DNA from: an uncultured Treponema sp.
GTDB lineage: Bacteria > Spirochaetota > Spirochaetia > Treponematales > Treponemataceae
Direction of reading: 5' to 3'
DNA: 10,332 nucleotides
NCBI GenBank assembly: GCA_937923945.1
Contig: CALDWC010000176.1
Coordinates: 1-10,332 of the forward strand
Each line of letters opens with the position of its first letter. Within the stretch, counting starts at the first letter, position 1. The notes beneath the pieces were generated by a model, which ran no database searches, was not told the DNA's origin, and worked only from the letters and a program-made list of their open reading frames with translations. This document shows positions 7,201 to 10,332 of the stretch, one piece after another. A program made the translations under genes and the position numbers.

Positions 7201-7621
7201 TATGCTCAATCCTCAGCAGGCACTGACTCTTTTTAAGGCGGCAAAAAATGAGCACGGTGAAAAAGTATCCGATGCATTTTATCCGCTGTATGAAAATGCA
7301 AAACGGATGAGCGGACTCGTGCGGACAGCAAAAAAGAAAAATAATGCAAGCAGTGAAGCCCTGAGCATGATAAACTTTTTGAAAACGAAGTTGCATTCCG
7401 AAATGGAAAAAGAATATTTGGATGCACTCTGCACTGCGATGAGTTTTGATGCACTTCCTGCATTTTATATAAAAAGAATTGCTAAGATGAATCCGAATAC
7501 GGTAAGGTTTTCAGAGGTTCACAATTTACTATCCGACAGTTACCTTGATACTATTTTGAAAAAAGAGCGAATGGTAGGCAATGAACCGGAAATTGTTCTT
7601 TTGGCTGAGCAATTAAACTAA
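4256..7621 (+). CDS. PLD-family nuclease fused to SNF2-type helicase
   Basis: 1121 residues. The N-terminus (about 1-215) is a phospholipase-D-type nuclease domain: H145-A-K147 followed by G-S-S-N-F-S (170-175), a single HKD-like site, so two chains would normally pair to form the active centre. It fits the PLDc_N_Snf2_like group. The SNF2 helicase follows: motif I D-V-V-G-L-G-K-S (297-304), motif II D-E-A-H (369-372), motif III L-S-A-T-P-F (397-402), motif IV region I-I-I-F-T-E-F (728-734), motif V A-T-D-A-I-S-E-G-F (790-798), motif VI Q-R-V-G-R-I-N-R (820-827). About 330 residues separate motifs III and IV, and about 290 residues of unassigned C-terminus follow motif VI. ATG 4256 follows AGGGA (4239-4243) at a rather long 12 bases. 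It lies 20 bases before the methyltransferase. Likely role: ATP-driven translocation and cleavage of unmodified foreign DNA. Domain calls are firm; the role is inferred. Confidence 0.9.
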   Translation: MGNKSAIDSKSKFITNAQGENSLSTKVKALTKGSTRLDFLVGYFFFSGFCEICDELKDKSLRILVGMNADVDVNNGIREYTSYAAQEQSQDSKLAVRNAYFENLKNIINKADLIDSHNFEKSYRVFLKKLENGTLEVRKTKEPNHAKMYLFCMPSEATITGLDDSKVIIGSSNFSIQGFKARNEVNIYLKDGHDFEDGSKIFNELWEDSIPLINAENKGAFKTEVLKHTWLETIPSPYLMYVRTLYEYFKVSSDYIKTPKEITHDRMNQFFDVSYQLDAIRDGVAKIKKHSGVIIADVVGLGKSVIAAAIAANLNAKTVIITPPHLKSQWEDYASDFGLRATGNIYTSGKIKEAVDKNKNNSDLVIIIDEAHRYRNENTESYGLLHQLCAGNKVILLSATPFNNKPEDIFSLIKLFQIPTHSTIRTVENLSNKMAALINQYKKLKKQNREEKLTESEFEKASNELAENIREILDPVIIRRTRIDLEKLTKYKEDLSAQHICFSSVKPPQSQSYELGNLSNLYINTLNQLTDGTNGFKGARYKPLTYLKPDPLDTTKVNKKLIKKYSQYFDDVESFTTAQRNMADFIKQLLVRRFESSKYGFIKSLHNILDSMNTLRRWFCELKKIPMAKRVKLPDIDELKEMLGDETEGLFAGTDEIFQCTMSKENEKGIWYIDAEDISDDFLTELNSDIHLISQFLKDWEAAKEDPKLKAIETTIKTSLKREPNRKIIIFTEFSDTADYLYENFSESNVRVMKYSSKIATTINRDTIRANFDAGYPAAMQKNDFDILVATDAISEGFSLHRAGTIYNYDIPYNPTRVIQRVGRINRINKKVFDELYIYNFFPTATGEEVSHTAEISTFKMKLFQAILGADTKILTEDETIEGYFGKEFTEAENNENQLSWDVPFRNELYRIENEEKDVLQAALDLPQRCRIARENTGYKNAKDNLLMQDLFHDIPEKGVLLFSRKGDSYRFCFTDADKHTSMLNPQQALTLFKAAKNEHGEKVSDAFYPLYENAKRMSGLVRTAKKKNNASSEALSMINFLKTKLHSEMEKEYLDALCTAMSFDALPAFYIKRIAKMNPNTVRFSEVHNLLSDSYLDTILKKERMVGNEPEIVLLAEQLN

Positions 7622-7641
7622 TTTTTAACGGGAGCACTAAA

Positions 7642-10332
7642 ATGAGTTTTGATGTCGAACAAAATTATAGCCGTGAAAATTTCAATAATTTTTTATTTAA
7701 TTTTTTACCGGATGATTTTGAACCGAAGCAAACAGAGACTTCTTTTGATTTTAAATATATCACAAATGCTTTTAAGCTCGGTTCATCGAATAGTTTAAAT
7801 CTTGATGTGTTTGAATTTGAAACAAAAAGCAAGCGCGACCCGCGTGTAACTCTAACGCGTGAAGTAGTATCCTGTATGAAAAAATACGGATACAAACAAA
7901 ATGCGCTCGTCGTTTTTTATTCCAAGCATTCTCCGCAGTGGCGCTTATCGTTAATTACAACCGACTATGAAGCTGAAAACGGAAAAGTAAAACCGGTGTA
8001 TTCAAATCCAAAACGCTTTTCTTTTATGCTCGGTGAAGGTTGTAAAAAGCATACGCCCGAAACGATGCTTTCAAAAAAAGTAATCAATCTTGCCGATTTA
8101 AAATCCCGCTTTGATATTGAAGTGGTGACAAAAGAATTTTACAATGCTTTATTTAACTGGTATGAATGGGCATTGGACTGTGTTACTTTCCCCACCGGCG
8201 ATACGACAAAAACTAAAAACGGAACTTACCGTGTGCACCGGTCAAAAGAAAAGAATGAACTTAATTTAATTCGATTGATTACACGGTTTATGTTTGTGTG
8301 GTTTATCAAACAAAAAGATTTAATTCCTGCATGGATTTTTGATCGGAATGAATTAAACAAGGTGCTTGCTGATTTTGATCCTGAAAGTACTGCGTGCGGA
8401 AATTATTATAATGCGATTATTCAAAATTTATTCTTCGCTACGCTCAATAAAAAAATTGAAGAGCGGGCTTTTGCCGATGATACCAAAATAAAATATAATA
8501 AACAGTTCGGAGTAAAAAATTACTATCGGGATAATGCTCAAAAATCTTTTTTTCGGGAAACAAACGAGCAAATTATTGAACGGTTTATTTCGGTACCGTT
8601 TTTAAACGGCGGTTTGTTTGAATGTCTTGATTCATTGCGTGATGATAAAACGGGAACGAAAAATATTCAAGTTTTTACGGACGGCTTTACGCGGGTGCCT
8701 GAATGGATGGCGTTTATTCCGAATCAACTGTTTTGGCACGCTGATGACGGCGTTCATGAAGGACTTATCAATATTCTTAATCGATATAATTTTACCGTTG
8801 AGGAAAATACGCCGGCTGATGTGCAGGTAGCACTTGACCCGGAGTTATTGGGAAAAGTTTTTGAAAATCTTTTGGGAACCTATAACCCGGAAACAAAAGA
8901 CACGGCACGGAAATCTTCCGGCTCGTTTTATACGCCCCGTATCGTTGTACATTTTATGATTGATGAGGCTTTGAAAAATTATTTACAACAAACCGTTAAA
9001 AATATAACGGAAAAACAAATCGCGGAATTATTTAACGACGATGAGTTGAATTACCGCGGCAATAATGCGGAAGATATTGTGCATGCAATTAAAACGGTTA
9101 CCGTTTTGGATCCGGCATGCGGGTCGGGTGCGTTTCCCATGGGAATGTTACAGCGAATGGTGCACCTGATAAAAAAATGTAACGGGTGCAGCGATGATGA
9201 GGCGGAAGTCTACCGGCTTAAATTACAGCTTATTGAAAATTGTTTATACGGGGTTGATATTCAGCCGATTGCCGTACAGATTTGTAAACTGAGATTTTTT
9301 ATCAGTTTAATCTGTGAACAGACAAAGACCGAAAACAAAGCGGAAAACTACGGCTTTAATCCACTCCCGAACCTTGAAACAAAATTTGTTGCCGCAGATT
9401 CGTTAATCGGGAAAAACAAAAATTCCGGCTTGTCTTTAATGAGTGCCGGAATTGAGGAAATAAAAAATCAGCTGCAAGCACAGCGACATGCACATTTTAC
9501 CGCGCAGACTGCGGAAGAAAAAGCTCACTGCCGTCAAAAAGACAAAGAATTGCGAAACCTATTAGCCAATCAACTTGAAGAAGACGGCTGGTGCGATGAA
9601 AATGATGCAAAACAGCTTGCAGCGTGGAATCCCTACGACCAAAATGCCGTGAGTCCTTTTTTCGATGCGGAATGGATGTTTAATATAAAAAACGGCTTTG
9701 ATATTGTGATTGGAAATCCACCGTATATACAGCTACAAGACAACAGCGGTAGATTATCGCAGCTTTATAAACCGATGCAGTTTGAAAGTTTTAAAAGTAC
9801 CGGAGATATTTATCAGCTGTTCTATGAAAGAGGAATTGGTCTCCTAAAAGAAGGTGGACATCTTGTGTTTATTACTTCAAATAAATGGATGCGCGCCGGT
9901 TACGGTGAAACGACGAGGAAGTTTTTTGTCGAGCACACGCAGCCGAAACTGCTTATTGATTTGGCGGGAGAAAAAGTTTTTGTAAATGCAACGGTTGATG
10001 TCAATATTTTACTTTTGCAAAAAGGAAGCTATAAAAATCAAACTCTCGCCGCCAAGGGAAATTTAGCATGGCTAGAAAAAAGGAGGGATAAAGATATACT
10101 CCACAATACGCTGACCTTCCCGCATGACGGCGAAAGTTGGGTCATCCTTTCAGAGATTGAACAGAGCATTAAGAAAAAGATAGAAGCAATCGGCACGCCG
10201 CTTAAAGATTGGAATGTCAATATTTACCGAGGAATATTAACGGGATGTAACGAAGCTTTCATTATTGATAAAGCGACGCGGGATGAGCTGATACAAAAAT
10301 CTCCTAAAAGCGCTGATATAATACGCCCGATT
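7642..10332 (+). CDS. Eco57I-type adenine-specific DNA methyltransferase, C-terminus beyond window
   Basis: 897 residues are visible and the frame is open at the window edge. ATG 7642 follows GGGAG (7630-7634) at 7 bases. Motif X-like G-S-F-Y-T-P-R (427-433), AdoMet-binding motif I D-P-A-C-G-S-G-A-F (490-498) and catalytic motif IV N-P-P-Y (692-695) define an N6-adenine methyltransferase of the Eco57I/type IIG class. A charged, probably coiled-coil insert (about 600-645) lies between motifs I and IV. The last stretch, Y-R-G-I-L-T-G-C-N-E-A-F-I-I-D (near 865-880), is the usual start of the TaqI/Eco57I-like target recognition region, so the missing part is mainly DNA specificity. Residues 50-110 form a conserved head with F-E-F-E-T-K (57-62) and W-R-L-S-L (100-104). 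It could be a nuclease-like or regulatory domain, but a PD-(D/E)XK site is not convincing. Probably co-transcribed with the upstream nuclease-helicase and marks self DNA. Confidence 0.9.
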   Translation, partial: MSFDVEQNYSRENFNNFLFNFLPDDFEPKQTETSFDFKYITNAFKLGSSNSLNLDVFEFETKSKRDPRVTLTREVVSCMKKYGYKQNALVVFYSKHSPQWRLSLITTDYEAENGKVKPVYSNPKRFSFMLGEGCKKHTPETMLSKKVINLADLKSRFDIEVVTKEFYNALFNWYEWALDCVTFPTGDTTKTKNGTYRVHRSKEKNELNLIRLITRFMFVWFIKQKDLIPAWIFDRNELNKVLADFDPESTACGNYYNAIIQNLFFATLNKKIEERAFADDTKIKYNKQFGVKNYYRDNAQKSFFRETNEQIIERFISVPFLNGGLFECLDSLRDDKTGTKNIQVFTDGFTRVPEWMAFIPNQLFWHADDGVHEGLINILNRYNFTVEENTPADVQVALDPELLGKVFENLLGTYNPETKDTARKSSGSFYTPRIVVHFMIDEALKNYLQQTVKNITEKQIAELFNDDELNYRGNNAEDIVHAIKTVTVLDPACGSGAFPMGMLQRMVHLIKKCNGCSDDEAEVYRLKLQLIENCLYGVDIQPIAVQICKLRFFISLICEQTKTENKAENYGFNPLPNLETKFVAADSLIGKNKNSGLSLMSAGIEEIKNQLQAQRHAHFTAQTAEEKAHCRQKDKELRNLLANQLEEDGWCDENDAKQLAAWNPYDQNAVSPFFDAEWMFNIKNGFDIVIGNPPYIQLQDNSGRLSQLYKPMQFESFKSTGDIYQLFYERGIGLLKEGGHLVFITSNKWMRAGYGETTRKFFVEHTQPKLLIDLAGEKVFVNATVDVNILLLQKGSYKNQTLAAKGNLAWLEKRRDKDILHNTLTFPHDGESWVILSEIEQSIKKKIEAIGTPLKDWNVNIYRGILTGCNEAFIIDKATRDELIQKSPKSADIIRPI

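Noticed and set aside
4256..7621. Type I HsdR or type III Res subunit
   Set aside because: The N-terminus has PLD-type H-x-K and G-S-S-N motifs, not an HsdR PD-(D/E)XK domain, and there is no HsdS gene; the motor is SNF2-like with a D-E-A-H box and a Q-R-V-G-R-I-N-R motif VI.
8618..8830. 70-codon + strand frame inside the methyltransferase gene
   Set aside because: It is an out-of-frame shadow; the methyltransferase frame is continuous and carries the conserved motifs.

Overview
The window is AT-rich bacterial DNA that reads as an accessory 'defence island'. Codon use and the style of the intergenic repeats suggest an oral or gut spirochaete of the Treponema type, but no rRNA or housekeeping gene is present to prove it. 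All supported genes lie on the + strand.

Bases 1-800 are a scar region. A 216-base array of five nested hairpins (21-236) abuts the amputated C-terminus of a DDE transposase (237-449). This is followed by a direct repeat that may be the IS end, several palindromes and two tiny, doubtful, overlapping ORFs. A good promoter (762-790) then starts a two-gene operon: mcrB (814-2508, GTPase motor with an N-terminal reader-like domain) and mcrC (2505-3800, PD-(D/E)XK nuclease), overlapping by ATGA. Together they make a modification-dependent restriction system of the McrBC type that looks complete.

Bases 3801-4255 carry a second copy of the hairpin array (3929-4136) in the same orientation, then a possible -10 box. 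A second operon follows: a 1121-residue protein with a phospholipase-D-type nuclease domain fused to an SNF2-type helicase (4256-7621) and, 20 bases later, a large Eco57I-type adenine-specific DNA methyltransferase (7642 to the window edge, C-terminus missing). I infer that these two form a restriction-modification-like defence unit, with the methyltransferase marking self DNA and the nuclease-helicase attacking unmarked DNA. The order SNF2 helicase then methyltransferase resembles the drmD-drmMI head of class 1 DISARM, but here the PLD domain is fused to the helicase. Genes past the window edge would decide this.

The least expected signal is the hairpin array. The two copies share module order (B-C-D-A), unpaired linkers and apical loops, while the stems differ in sequence and keep pairing. 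That compensatory pattern points to selection on folded DNA or RNA. The two copies bracket the mcrBC operon as direct repeats.
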